Shown here: one piece after another, positions 1 to 9,465 of the stretch
Position numbering within the stretch: the stretch's first letter is position 1
How the letters are laid out: the number at the start of each line of letters is the position of its first letter
NCBI GenBank assembly: GCA_030833845.1
Contig: JAURGK010000001.1
Coordinates: 1-64,000, forward strand
Direction of reading: 5' to 3'
Length of the DNA stretch: 64,000 nucleotides
DNA from: Crocinitomicaceae bacterium
Lineage (GTDB): Bacteria; Bacteroidota; Bacteroidia; Flavobacteriales_D; Crocinitomicaceae
The notes under the pieces: generated by a model
What the model saw: the letters and a program-made list of their open reading frames with translations, nothing else
The model's database searches: none
What the model was told of the DNA's origin: nothing
Translations under genes and position numbers: made by a program

Positions 1-336
1 TCTTGCGACGATGTTTCCTCGTTGATTGAAGTTGTTTCTTGCGTAATGGATTCTTCTTGCGACGATGTTTCCTCGTTGATTGAAGTTGTTTCTTGCGTAA
101 TGGGTTCTTCTTTTGAAGATTCTTGGTTTATTGATGTTGTATTTTGAGAAATTGATTCTTCTTGTGACGATTCTTCCTTGATTGATGTTGTTTCTTGCGT
201 GATGGATTCTTCTTGTGAAGATTCTTGGTTTATTGATGTTGTATTTTGAGAAATTGATTCTTCTTGTGACGATTCTTCCTTGATTGATGTTGTATTTTGA
301 GAAATTGATTCTTCTTGCGACGATTCTTCCTTGATT
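1..336 (-). repeat. Tandem 51/54-bp coding repeats (about 6.5 units)
   Basis: Read on the minus strand, this encodes repeated 17- or 18-residue units based on SI(K/N)(E/Q)E(T)SSQEESI(S/T)Q(N/E)TT. Six full units and part of a seventh are seen, running off the window. The units are not identical: Asn/Glu and Ser/Thr alternate and the unit length switches between 17 and 18, so expansion and divergence have both occurred. All units keep the reading frame. The product is a strongly acidic, Ser/Thr-rich, probably disordered segment. Confidence 0.85.
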
Positions 337-2696
337 GAAGGGTTCGCATTTTTTGAAACTACAATTAATTCATTTAATCGTTGGACACCTTGATCATAAA
401 TTGGCGCTTGTTGCTTGAATTCTTCAATTAATTCCTCAATATTCAAGGCAGTTGGGGCTAGCTGCAGTGAAGGATCTTCAGATTGGTGAATGAGCACAGC
501 AATGTGCTTCGATTGATCAAAAACTTCAATGTTTTTAGTTTGTTGTTCGCGCTTTGCTTTGTACTCTTCGCTGAGCTGTAAGAGGCTCTGCTGTTGCCTT
601 TCTAATTGAGTAATTTCGGTTTGGGTTTGGATTTGTTGTTTTTTGGATTGCAATTGCAAATCCGATTTAAGATTGTCTATTTGCTTTTGAACCACCCCGA
701 TTTGAGATTTGTTTGCAGCCTCTAGTTCAATGATCTGCTGCAAGAGATGTTGCTCAGCATTTTTTGCTGTCTCTAATGTGGCTTGATTGTCATAAGCAGC
801 AATTTGAAATGCCTTGGTCAATATGGTGCGTTGCTCTTCCCAGCCCGCGATTAACTGAAGTGTATCATTTTTAAGGAGTAGTTGTTGATTTTGGTCATTG
901 ATTTGCTCAAGATCCCTCAAAAGCCCTTGGTCGGGAATTTGAGCAGCAGTATTTACTTCTAACCATTGCACATTCAAAGCAATGACTTTTGTTAATTCGT
1001 CTAATTTGAAATGAAGCTTTTCTAGTTCATTTGGAGTTAAGTCACTTTGATTCAACTTAGCCAATTGACTGAGGAGTTGTTCTCTTTCTTTCAAGAGCTG
1101 CTCTAGATCTGTGGTGAGCAACTGTGTTAGTCTAACTTGATTTTCAAGCGCTACTTCGGCAGCCAACAAAGAGTCTGTAATCAAGTTAACGAATGTAGCA
1201 GTGTCGGTTGTTTGAACTTGCCAACGCTGAGCAAGGGTTGGTGAATTTGGCTCTAAATTCGACTTACTGATTCTTTTTGGAATCAATTGACCTTTGGCTG
1301 CCGTGAGTTCTAATTTAGATAAATTCGAAAGGGCTATATCTGCTTGCAGCGGCTTGATGAGATTGAGCACTTGCCATTTTTCCTTACCTAATTCATCATT
1401 GTAGTAACGAATCTGCTGAACCAACTGTGACCCGTTAGGTACTTGTGGTAATTCAAACCGCGTAGTAAAAATGCGCGATGCTCCTTCCACCTCTATCGCT
1501 AATTCAAATGGACCTGCTGAGCTCAAGGCTATTTCCACGATGCCATCTCTATTTGTTAAAAATGGCCCAAATTCTATTCCATTTTTTAAGTCCGTGAAAG
1601 TCATGCTCATTTGGAGCGAATTGGGTTCAAGTTCATTGCTAAACTGCCCTGAGAAAACAAAGGCGGGAAGCATGTTTTCAATGATATCGAGACTGTATAC
1701 TTCAAACTGATTGACGATTCCCTGGCGTTGGGTGGCAAAATACGCGCTGTTTTTGCTATGATCTATTACATAAAATAGATCATTCACAGGGCTTGAATAC
1801 GGATAAGGCATTCTTCTCACTGAACTCACCACATTTGTACTGAGATCATAACTTGCTTCAAATAAATCAAAGCCGCCGATGCTATTTGCATCAGAACTGT
1901 AATAGAGTTTATTTGTTTGAGGATCAAAAAAACCGAAAGCTTCATTGCTCTGCGATGAATTGACACCACCTTCTATCAAAATGGCCTCACTCCAGTTGTT
2001 ATTGGCATCTTTTCTTTGGATATACAAATCAAGGTTGTCACCTTTAGCGCCATATGAAGATAAGATGCGGTATTTCATTCCTCGCTTATAGGCATAAACT
2101 GGGATGTGCTGATGCTTTAAATTATTTTTGGCATGCAAATCTGTGACCTCATAAAACGAATAGTCATCAGGGCCGAAATTATATTGAAGATAAAAGCGTG
2201 GGTCTTGGGTTGTTTGTATGGCTTGTAAAGGCAATTGAACATAACCGTGAATTTCTGCAGCCGCTCTTTTTGTCTGCTCTATCAAATGACTCACCTTTTT
2301 GTGATTTTTTGATTCGGCACTTAATTTTTGATAATTGTCAAAGCACTTTTGCGCTGCTTCAAAAAAATACTGTTCTTGATAAATGAGGCCTCTATAGTAG
2401 TAATTCAAAGGGTCTACCTCTTGTTTGAGCCCAATAACGAGGTCAAAATATTTAGCTGCTTGGAAATGATTTTCAATTTCAAATAAGCATACTCCGTAGC
2501 GAAAATTATATTTAGAATTTTGTTGTTCTTTGGCTAAAAGTTGGCGGTAATCAATAAGAGCAATGTCGTATTGACGGAGGTTAAACGCCTGGTCAGCACG
2601 TTTTTCAATTTGAGTAAAATTTTGGGCATAGCTGTGTGAAATTTGCCCAAAAAACAAAAATAAAACGATTTTTAGTAATAGATCTTTACTGTACAC
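1..2696 (-). CDS. TPR and PD40-repeat exported protein with coiled coil and Ser/Glu-rich repeats (C-terminus off window)
   Basis: Open frame without stop to the left edge, so at least 898 residues and incomplete at its C-terminus. I start it at a GTG: an in-frame TAG lies a few codons upstream, and the GTG gives a clean signal peptide (KDLLLKIVLFLFFGQISHSYAQ region). Next come TPR-like helices (about residues 25-150), a PD40-like beta-propeller stretch (SIGGFDLFEA and YFATQRQG motifs, about 170-330), an Ig-like segment, then a long Gln/Leu/Glu-rich coiled coil (about 480-760). It ends in tandem repeats of the form SI(N/K)EESSQEESI. The TPR plus PD40 order resembles PorE-like envelope proteins linked to T9SS, but any OmpA domain would lie outside the window. 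It follows plsY by 23 bases in a minus-strand run. Function is not established. Confidence 0.75.
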   Translation of the reverse strand, partial: MYSKDLLLKIVLFLFFGQISHSYAQNFTQIEKRADQAFNLRQYDIALIDYRQLLAKEQQNSKYNFRYGVCLFEIENHFQAAKYFDLVIGLKQEVDPLNYYYRGLIYQEQYFFEAAQKCFDNYQKLSAESKNHKKVSHLIEQTKRAAAEIHGYVQLPLQAIQTTQDPRFYLQYNFGPDDYSFYEVTDLHAKNNLKHQHIPVYAYKRGMKYRILSSYGAKGDNLDLYIQRKDANNNWSEAILIEGGVNSSQSNEAFGFFDPQTNKLYYSSDANSIGGFDLFEASYDLSTNVVSSVRRMPYPYSSPVNDLFYVIDHSKNSAYFATQRQGIVNQFEVYSLDIIENMLPAFVFSGQFSNELEPNSLQMSMTFTDLKNGIEFGPFLTNRDGIVEIALSSAGPFELAIEVEGASRIFTTRFELPQVPNGSQLVQQIRYYNDELGKEKWQVLNLIKPLQADIALSNLSKLELTAAKGQLIPKRISKSNLEPNSPTLAQRWQVQTTDTATFVNLITDSLLAAEVALENQVRLTQLLTTDLEQLLKEREQLLSQLAKLNQSDLTPNELEKLHFKLDELTKVIALNVQWLEVNTAAQIPDQGLLRDLEQINDQNQQLLLKNDTLQLIAGWEEQRTILTKAFQIAAYDNQATLETAKNAEQHLLQQIIELEAANKSQIGVVQKQIDNLKSDLQLQSKKQQIQTQTEITQLERQQQSLLQLSEEYKAKREQQTKNIEVFDQSKHIAVLIHQSEDPSLQLAPTALNIEELIEEFKQQAPIYDQGVQRLNELIVVSKNANPSIKEESSQEESISQNTTSIKEESSQEESISQNTTSINQESSQEESITQETTSIKEESSQEESISQNTTSINQESSKEEPITQETTSINEETSSQEESITQETTSINEETSSQ

Positions 2697-2719
2697 AATG
2701 CGTTGAACAATCTATATGT

Positions 2720-3352
2720 TTACGCTTTTTTAGAAAAAAGGTTCATGCGGTTTTCAGTTCCCTTGAGTAGGCGCTCAATATTCTTACGGTGTGCCCAAAT
2801 CACAAGTACACCCAATACTACAGTAAATATAATCATAATGCGGGTGTCATTATGTATGAAAAAATAAGACACCAATGGAAAGCATAGCGCCGCAGTGATT
2901 GCCCCTAATGAAACATATCTTGAAGAAATAAATACCAGTAAGAAAATAGATAAACACACGGCTGCAGCCGGTGGGTTAATGCCTAAAACAATTCCAAGTG
3001 ATGTCGCTACACCTTTTCCACCGCGAAATTGTGCAAAAACAGGAAAAACATGTCCAAAAACAGCGCTAAAACCTGCAACAAGCTGCAAAATAAGGAATTC
3101 ATCTTTGTAGCCACTAAAGAAGGCTTCAGAAAAAAAATGTGGCAAATTTGCAGCCAAGGTACCTTTTAATATGTCAATTAATAAGACAGTCCAACCTGCT
3201 TTTTTACCAAGGACACGAAAAGTATTGGTAGCCCCTGCATTTTTGCTTCCGTGCATACGAATATCAATACCCTGAAGCGATTTGCCGAGCCAAATGGCGG
3301 TTGGAATTGAGCCCAGTAAATAGGCTCCAAAAACAATAAAAAACAACAACAT
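2720..3352 (-). CDS. plsY: Acyl-phosphate glycerol-3-phosphate acyltransferase PlsY
   Basis: Integral membrane enzyme that moves an acyl group from acyl-phosphate to glycerol-3-phosphate, the first acylation of phospholipid synthesis. The 210-residue length is normal. Family motifs are all visible: GSIPTA near residue 14, IDIRMHGSKNAGATN (29-43) and GHVFPVFAQFRGGKGVATS (100-118), set among five or so hydrophobic helices. It starts 5 bases after the stop of the 1502-residue gene and probably shares its transcript with prmA and tpiA. Confidence 0.95.
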   Translation of the reverse strand: MLLFFIVFGAYLLGSIPTAIWLGKSLQGIDIRMHGSKNAGATNTFRVLGKKAGWTVLLIDILKGTLAANLPHFFSEAFFSGYKDEFLILQLVAGFSAVFGHVFPVFAQFRGGKGVATSLGIVLGINPPAAAVCLSIFLLVFISSRYVSLGAITAALCFPLVSYFFIHNDTRIMIIFTVVLGVLVIWAHRKNIERLLKGTENRMNLFSKKA

Positions 3353-3357
3353 TTTGC

Positions 3358-6300
3358 TTATTTGTTTAATAAAATGGATTGCAATTTAGCTAAAATTAAC
3401 GAGGCCGATTGTTCATCGGTAGCCTGATAAATGAAATTTTTGGCCTTTCTTTTATCAATTTTTAAGGCTTCAAGAGTGGTCATCATGTTTTGATTGGTGG
3501 TATATAACGAGAGCGTACCATCCTTTTTTAGATGGTTATATTCGAATATATAGCGCGTGCCATCAAAGGCTTCCATAGACCAATAAAATGAGGGTGCAAT
3601 TTCTTGGCCAAGCTGTTGAACATATGCTTGATTAAAGGTGATAGGTTGAGTAATAGCCGTTCCGTTAATTGAAATGAGTCCACAGTCTGTTGACTGACTC
3701 AATAGCCCCTTTTGCTGTTTTTTTGCACTGGGTTTGTCCGAACCAAAACTTTCTAATTGAATATTGCTGATGATAAATGTTTGCTGTAGGCCGCTGGGCA
3801 TTTTCTTTAACTTTTCTTCATCAAAATCTTTAAAAACATCCTGAGCATCTTTAGCCGATGACCACACCATGAAGCTTTTCTGAAGTCCGATGAGTGGCTT
3901 TTTGATATTGTATTCGGGCGCACTTCCTTGGCCCTTAAATTGGTCTATCATCTGACTCAACAAAGCGTTTTCAAGCGGCATACTTATCTGTGCATTTGCG
4001 GCAATACGAGTCTGTTTATTGGCTTGTTGGTATGAAATCTTACCTTCATAAGCTATGGTAATTGCACTGGTTTGCATACCTAAGTTAATTTGACCGTAAC
4101 CATGCAAGTCGCAATTTTCAATATCCAAAATCAATAGATTTGATAGACTATCGGTATGCTGCAAGCGAGCCTTAGAACCTACCTCAAATCGATTGAATTG
4201 CTGGTTGTATTGTAAGTAACCAAAAGCAGAAAATAAGTTCGGGTCATTTGAGCCTTCTTTATTCGATAAAAAAGCTGGATAAATACGAAGGCTGTCATTG
4301 CGATCGGTATCTCTCCACAAAAAACCAAGCGCGAGTTGCTTACCGCTAGCATCAGTTGGTAGTTCTTGAATTGGAATTTGAATCTGCTTGGCATAGATGG
4401 TGTCTTTAAAGGTCATCCATGATTTCTCATATTTACAAGGATGAGTGAGTTTCGTAGAGCCATCCAATAACAAACCGCTATTGGTAGCTTCAATTTGTAC
4501 TTTCCCAAAATAGGCAAACTCCGGACTCAGCCAAAATGCCTCTTTTTCATCAACTTGACCCTTAGCAACTGTTTTAGATTGGACATATGCTATGGAGCTC
4601 ATTTGGATATTACTTCGCGTACTGTCCCGATCATAGTACGGGTAAATTCCTTTTCCTTCATAGGCTAATCGCCCGCTTATAAAAATATTTGCTTGTTCAA
4701 AACGATGAAACTTTGTAATGTAATTAGCCAATACTTGTGCATTTTTTAAAGTATCCATCAAGGCAGCTTTGCGAATACGAACTCTTGACGAATCCGGATA
4801 AATCCGTGCATCACCCACCTGTACGAATTCGACAGCATCACATAAGATAAGTTGGGTTTTGAGGTCATACTTGGCACTCAATGATTTAAACTGCAATGAA
4901 TCTTGCTTCACATTGGTTGAAAAGAAATTGTTTCGAGCCAGTTCAGCGCCACTTTCAAAGGTGGTTTCGCCGCCTTTGTTTTTCTTGAAGTCCAGTGATT
5001 CACCATCTATAAACCAAGTGAATTTATCCATTTGACAATAGTAATCATTGGCTGGAAACATAATTCGTTTGGTGCCATTTGAATTAAATTGACCTAAGCG
5101 GGTAGCAAAACTAATGTGCGTCTTCATTTCATCAGATTGAATTGCCAATGGATTTTCTCCATAGCTAGAAAATTTATTGCGCAAGGAAAAAGAAGCATTA
5201 TCTGAAAAAATATCTTCATTGGTATAGATGAAATCTGTTGCTGCCAATTGCGCCTCTTTATAGAACATTGTCCCTTTGCCCGTCATGGCTTTTCGATCGA
5301 GTAAAATTTCTCCATTCATACTTACCCCCTCTGTGAAGAGCAATAAGGGCTCTTCGCCATAAGAGGCAATACGCAAGCGATCAAGACGGGGCTCAAAACT
5401 CATATATGCTTTCTGCGACTTTGCCAAGGGATAGCGAGTAGATGTTTTTTGTTCAGGGGCATTAAATGCTACCAGACCTACGGTTGAATCAGGTAAAAAT
5501 GTAAGCTTTTTGGAAATTGCTGTTGTATGCAAAAAGTCTATACTCCCTGCCCCTTGCAAACCATTATGAGAAAGATATATCTGATTTTTATAACGTGAAT
5601 TCGTTTCGTAAAATGGATATCCTTCAGCAGGAGCCGCGGTAATGAATCCTAAGGAATAATCATTCATGATCTTCACGGCTTGATCAATTCGTGGGAAAAT
5701 GCCAGCAGAAATCAGCCCTCCTTGCAACTGAAAACTATGCTCATTAAAATTATCTAAGCTATCGAGTTCAAAGGTCGAAACCAGGTAGTAAAAACGCGTA
5801 GAATCATAGGCCCCTTTGATGATAGATGGGTCATTGTAGCAAATTTTTGATGGTGCCACTGAACTTAAAATTGGAAAATCAGTGCGTCTGCTAGGCTTGC
5901 CTGCTTTATTAGTTGGTTCATCAATATAAACGATTCCTCTGAGCCCACTAATCTCATTGAGCAAAGTTATTGGCGTATTGGAGTCTTCTTTTCTTAGAGG
6001 CTGCACCCGAAATTGAGTTGTTTTGGTGCTTAATAAATTGACTAAAAAATTCTCATAGTCAAATTTGGAATAAGCCGTTTGAAACTCACATTTTCCGGCC
6101 TTTAACCATCCTGAAAAACCAATATCACGATTTTGATACATATATATCATTGAGGTATCAGGGTAGATTGTTACATGCTGCGCAGCAGATAAGGTGACTT
6201 GGTTAACGCTGTGCAATTTCAACTCTTGTTTTAACAAATCGATTTGTGCATAGGCCTCCCCTTTGTTTTTTCGAAGATCGCTTATGATGATCAAATCATC

Positions 6301-7866
6301 ATAGTCGCCTTTACCTTCAACGGCTTCGGCATAGGCGATTAATTTTGGACTGACTTGCCATTGTTTTGTTGAATTCGATGAAATTAAAAAGCCAGCACTT
6401 CCCATATCCACAAGCAAAGGTTTGATTTGATCAATGGTTTTCTGTAAGGAATTGGCCAATTCACCTTCGGTAAATAAGTTGCGATTATTTTTTTGTACAA
6501 GTCCAGCAAATTGCGCAAAGGGATCTTTAGTACCTGCTGCTGAAAAACGATTATAAAGCGAGCGATCGAAGTAATTCATCGATTCAAAACGAACTGTTTT
6601 GCGTTCTTGAGCCGTGCCGATATCAAAAGTAAAATAGGGCTCATCACTACCTTTTTGCCAAAGCAAAATAGGCGCGTAACAATACATTTTAAAGTAAGAG
6701 TCAATGAAGGGAATGTAGTCATTTGCTCTTTGAGCTGCTGCAATTCGCAGTTGTTGCGTAGACTCATCGAAAGTAAAGAAACACTCCTGAATACTCAATG
6801 AATCTCCGTTTGGATAATGTAAGACAGCGCTTGCACCTCTTGCCAAAATTTGTGTTGGATTCATTTGAAATCCTGCGGCACTTATTTCAAAAAGTACAGA
6901 ATTTGAACGCTTGAAAAGGAGTTTGGCCGCTTTGGAATTCCCCCCCTGCCCAATAAAATCAGCACCTTGAAGGGTAAAACCTCCATCATAATCCATCTGG
7001 GGTCTCAAATCCTTGATTTGTAAGCGTTTTTCGTAAGAAACAAATTGTGGCGCATTCTCCCCTTCTGATAAATCAATTCTGGTAAGGTCTGTGAGTTTGC
7101 CCAAAATAGGCTCGCTGAAATAGGGCGTGCTTAACAAGACCGTATCTGCCTTAAATTTTGCCTCTCTTAAGTCTGTTTTATATTTATTTAAAGTTGCAAA
7201 CGTTTCAGTAGCTGGCAATTTTGCCTTCTCCCAGTTAAGTGTACCTTGCTGACCTTGCCATCTTTTGCTTGCAATATCAAAGGTGCCAGAGGTATGATAC
7301 ACTACAATTGAATCTTCGGGCAGTTTGTTATCATCAAACAAGGTACATTTTAGTACCACATCCTTACCCTCAAGCATTATTTTTTTACCTTCTACCCAAC
7401 GTATTTGGCCTCCACGCAACTGCCAATTAAAATGCCCCTCCTTGTAAAGTGCTCCAAAACGAAAAAAGTCCACTGAAAAATCAAGCAGTTGGCTGAGTTC
7501 TTCTTCGGGATCGGTGGCAAGTTTGCTCACCAAAACATACCAAGGATTAGCCAAATCTGCTTGCACCTTATTTTCTACAATTCCAATACTCGCTTGCAAA
7601 AAATCAAATAATTCTGGATAAAGAGGTACCTCCTTGGAATAAAGCACATTGCAATAATCTAGGATCTTTTTAAATTGAGTGTCATTCAAGGTAGAACCCT
7701 TCACTAGTTGGGGCAACTTTTCTTTTAAATAAAATTGGGCATTGTCATCGGTGACTAGTTGTTGCCAGGTCTTGACAAATTTATCTCGATCCGAAGGAAA
7801 TGTCTGTGAAAATAAATGCTGCGTACTGACTATTAGAGTCAGTAACATTTGGATATAGATTTTCAT
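3358..7866 (-). CDS. Very large exported protein of unknown function (1502 aa)
   Basis: I do not recognise a named domain. The protein begins with a clear signal peptide (MKIYIQMLLTLIVSTQHLFSQ). The rest is soluble-looking, with no further membrane helix and many alternating hydrophobic beta-strand-like segments, punctuated by short phrases such as YPDSS and YYDRDSTRSN. This suggests a long beta-rich periplasmic or surface protein. No T9SS sorting domain is evident at the C-terminus, which ends in a helical stretch (EQSASLILAKLQSILLNK). The start overlaps the prmA stop by 4 bases and plsY follows after 5 bases, so it sits inside a housekeeping transcript. That position argues for a constitutive envelope role, but this is inference. 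Confidence 0.85.
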   Translation of the reverse strand: MKIYIQMLLTLIVSTQHLFSQTFPSDRDKFVKTWQQLVTDDNAQFYLKEKLPQLVKGSTLNDTQFKKILDYCNVLYSKEVPLYPELFDFLQASIGIVENKVQADLANPWYVLVSKLATDPEEELSQLLDFSVDFFRFGALYKEGHFNWQLRGGQIRWVEGKKIMLEGKDVVLKCTLFDDNKLPEDSIVVYHTSGTFDIASKRWQGQQGTLNWEKAKLPATETFATLNKYKTDLREAKFKADTVLLSTPYFSEPILGKLTDLTRIDLSEGENAPQFVSYEKRLQIKDLRPQMDYDGGFTLQGADFIGQGGNSKAAKLLFKRSNSVLFEISAAGFQMNPTQILARGASAVLHYPNGDSLSIQECFFTFDESTQQLRIAAAQRANDYIPFIDSYFKMYCYAPILLWQKGSDEPYFTFDIGTAQERKTVRFESMNYFDRSLYNRFSAAGTKDPFAQFAGLVQKNNRNLFTEGELANSLQKTIDQIKPLLVDMGSAGFLISSNSTKQWQVSPKLIAYAEAVEGKGDYDDLIIISDLRKNKGEAYAQIDLLKQELKLHSVNQVTLSAAQHVTIYPDTSMIYMYQNRDIGFSGWLKAGKCEFQTAYSKFDYENFLVNLLSTKTTQFRVQPLRKEDSNTPITLLNEISGLRGIVYIDEPTNKAGKPSRRTDFPILSSVAPSKICYNDPSIIKGAYDSTRFYYLVSTFELDSLDNFNEHSFQLQGGLISAGIFPRIDQAVKIMNDYSLGFITAAPAEGYPFYETNSRYKNQIYLSHNGLQGAGSIDFLHTTAISKKLTFLPDSTVGLVAFNAPEQKTSTRYPLAKSQKAYMSFEPRLDRLRIASYGEEPLLLFTEGVSMNGEILLDRKAMTGKGTMFYKEAQLAATDFIYTNEDIFSDNASFSLRNKFSSYGENPLAIQSDEMKTHISFATRLGQFNSNGTKRIMFPANDYYCQMDKFTWFIDGESLDFKKNKGGETTFESGAELARNNFFSTNVKQDSLQFKSLSAKYDLKTQLILCDAVEFVQVGDARIYPDSSRVRIRKAALMDTLKNAQVLANYITKFHRFEQANIFISGRLAYEGKGIYPYYDRDSTRSNIQMSSIAYVQSKTVAKGQVDEKEAFWLSPEFAYFGKVQIEATNSGLLLDGSTKLTHPCKYEKSWMTFKDTIYAKQIQIPIQELPTDASGKQLALGFLWRDTDRNDSLRIYPAFLSNKEGSNDPNLFSAFGYLQYNQQFNRFEVGSKARLQHTDSLSNLLILDIENCDLHGYGQINLGMQTSAITIAYEGKISYQQANKQTRIAANAQISMPLENALLSQMIDQFKGQGSAPEYNIKKPLIGLQKSFMVWSSAKDAQDVFKDFDEEKLKKMPSGLQQTFIISNIQLESFGSDKPSAKKQQKGLLSQSTDCGLISINGTAITQPITFNQAYVQQLGQEIAPSFYWSMEAFDGTRYIFEYNHLKKDGTLSLYTTNQNMMTTLEALKIDKRKAKNFIYQATDEQSASLILAKLQSILLNK

Positions 7867-8705
7867 TTTATTTTTGTTAGGAGCACTACAGCCCAGTTTT
7901 CTTTATCTAAGGTAGATTGATGCATGAATCCATGCTTTTGAGCCTCTATAATTAAATCTGGCGCATCGGTTACAAAAAAACCGCTCAAAACCAACACACC
8001 ACCCATCTTAAGCGCGCTGCTATAAGAAGCTAACTGTGCTAAAAGTACATTTTTATTGATGTTGGCAAGTACAATATCAAATAGAATTTGAGGTATAGCC
8101 GAAGCATCACCATGGATAGCCTTGATAGACCGACAGTGATTTAATGCAATGTTCTCCAATATATTTTCTGCCGACCATTCTTCAATTTCAATGGCTATAA
8201 TTTCTTTTGCTCCCAATTGCTCCGCTAAGATGGCAAGCACACCTGTACCTGAACCCATATCCAATACCACGCTATCTTTAAAATCCATTTGCAACATTTG
8301 TTGGCAAATAAGGTGTGTGGTTTGGTGATGACCTGTTCCAAAACTCATTTTTGGTAATATCTGGATCTCTATCCCGTCAAAGGTTGGCAATTGATGAAAA
8401 GGAGCCACAATTCTAAGTTCATTGGCAATAAAGACTGGCTCAAATTGTGATTCCCATTCGGCATTCCAATTTTGTTGCTCGATGATTTTTAAATCATAAT
8501 GGTCTATCATTCCACCCCTATGTGCCAAATCTGTTAAACCATTTTGCAAAGCAGCGCCATTAAAAAGTTCTTCTTGAATGTATGCCTTAAGCAAAGGTTT
8601 CTCTTCGACAAAACTCTCAAAATCTATTTCGGCCAAATGAGCAACAAATATGTCGTGCCAATGGTCGAAATCAGAAAGTTTTAGGTTCAATTCGTAATAA
8701 TTCAT
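7863..8705 (-). CDS. prmA: Ribosomal protein L11 methyltransferase PrmA
   Basis: SAM-dependent enzyme that trimethylates ribosomal protein L11. At 280 residues it matches the family. The N-terminal substrate-recognition domain is followed by MSFGTGHHQTT (120-130), the SAM-binding loop VLDMGSGTGVLAI (147-159), the acidic EIEEW strand end and ANINKNVLLA (214-223), which carries the Asn found in this family. Its ATG overlaps the tpiA stop by 4 bases and its own stop overlaps the next gene by 4, so translation of the three is probably coupled. Confidence 0.95.
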   Translation of the reverse strand: MNYYELNLKLSDFDHWHDIFVAHLAEIDFESFVEEKPLLKAYIQEELFNGAALQNGLTDLAHRGGMIDHYDLKIIEQQNWNAEWESQFEPVFIANELRIVAPFHQLPTFDGIEIQILPKMSFGTGHHQTTHLICQQMLQMDFKDSVVLDMGSGTGVLAILAEQLGAKEIIAIEIEEWSAENILENIALNHCRSIKAIHGDASAIPQILFDIVLANINKNVLLAQLASYSSALKMGGVLVLSGFFVTDAPDLIIEAQKHGFMHQSTLDKENWAVVLLTKIK

Positions 8706-9445
8706 CGGATGAGTGCTTTATATAGCTGTTGAAAAGAATTAATGTCTAAAGACGCACCCCCTACAAGGGCACCATCTACATTTGGTATGCTGAATATTTG
8801 CTTGGCGTTCTCACTGTTTACACTTCCACCATATAAAATTTGCACCCCTTCGGATGCTGGCCCAAATAGTTCAACTAATAAATGGCGAATAGCCAAATGC
8901 ATTTGAGCAATTTCAGCATTTGATGCGCTGTTTCCTGTGCCAATTGCCCATATCGGTTCATAGGATATAACCAAGAATTGCAAATCTTCCTTTTTTAAGG
9001 ACCGAATAGCTGTGGAGACTTGATTTAAAACATAGGCTACATGTTCACCCCGCGACCTCATTTCTAATGGCTCACCGCAGCACAGCACAAAAGAAAGATT
9101 TGAAGCCACACAGGCACTAATTTTATGGGCGAGCATTTGATCCGTTTCGTTAAAGAGCTGACGACGTTCTGAATGACCAATTAAAACAGAGGAAGCCCCA
9201 ACGCTTTTCAATTGAGCAACGGAAATTTCACCAGTATAGGGCCCGAATGGAGCCTCATTAACGTTCTGAGCCCCTGCATGGATACCCGTTCCTTGGAAAT
9301 CCTTTAAATAAATTGCACTCGGATAAATTCGAATTTCCGCATTGTCAACAACCCAATTCAATTGCTGAAAAGCGGACAGCCAAGCATCTACCTCGGATTG
9401 CAGCAAATTCATTTTCCAATTAGCTGCCAATATTTGTTTTCGCAT
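8702..9445 (-). CDS. tpiA: Triosephosphate isomerase
   Basis: Interconverts dihydroxyacetone phosphate and glyceraldehyde-3-phosphate in glycolysis and gluconeogenesis. Full-length at 247 residues. All catalytic residues are seen: Lys11 in AANWKMN, His91 in IGHSERR and Glu163 in YEPIWAIGTG, the last followed by the phosphate-gripping loop. The ILYGGSVN and DGALVGGASL motifs are also present. It lies 20 bases after the MauE/thioredoxin gene and overlaps prmA. Confidence 0.98.
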   Translation of the reverse strand: MRKQILAANWKMNLLQSEVDAWLSAFQQLNWVVDNAEIRIYPSAIYLKDFQGTGIHAGAQNVNEAPFGPYTGEISVAQLKSVGASSVLIGHSERRQLFNETDQMLAHKISACVASNLSFVLCCGEPLEMRSRGEHVAYVLNQVSTAIRSLKKEDLQFLVISYEPIWAIGTGNSASNAEIAQMHLAIRHLLVELFGPASEGVQILYGGSVNSENAKQIFSIPNVDGALVGGASLDINSFQQLYKALIR

Positions 9446-9465
9446 AAACGAAAATACGCGAATTA

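Noticed and set aside
1-336. Repeats that might be a CRISPR array
   Set aside because: The units have no unique spacers, keep a reading frame and continue a long coding frame on the minus strand; they encode protein repeats.
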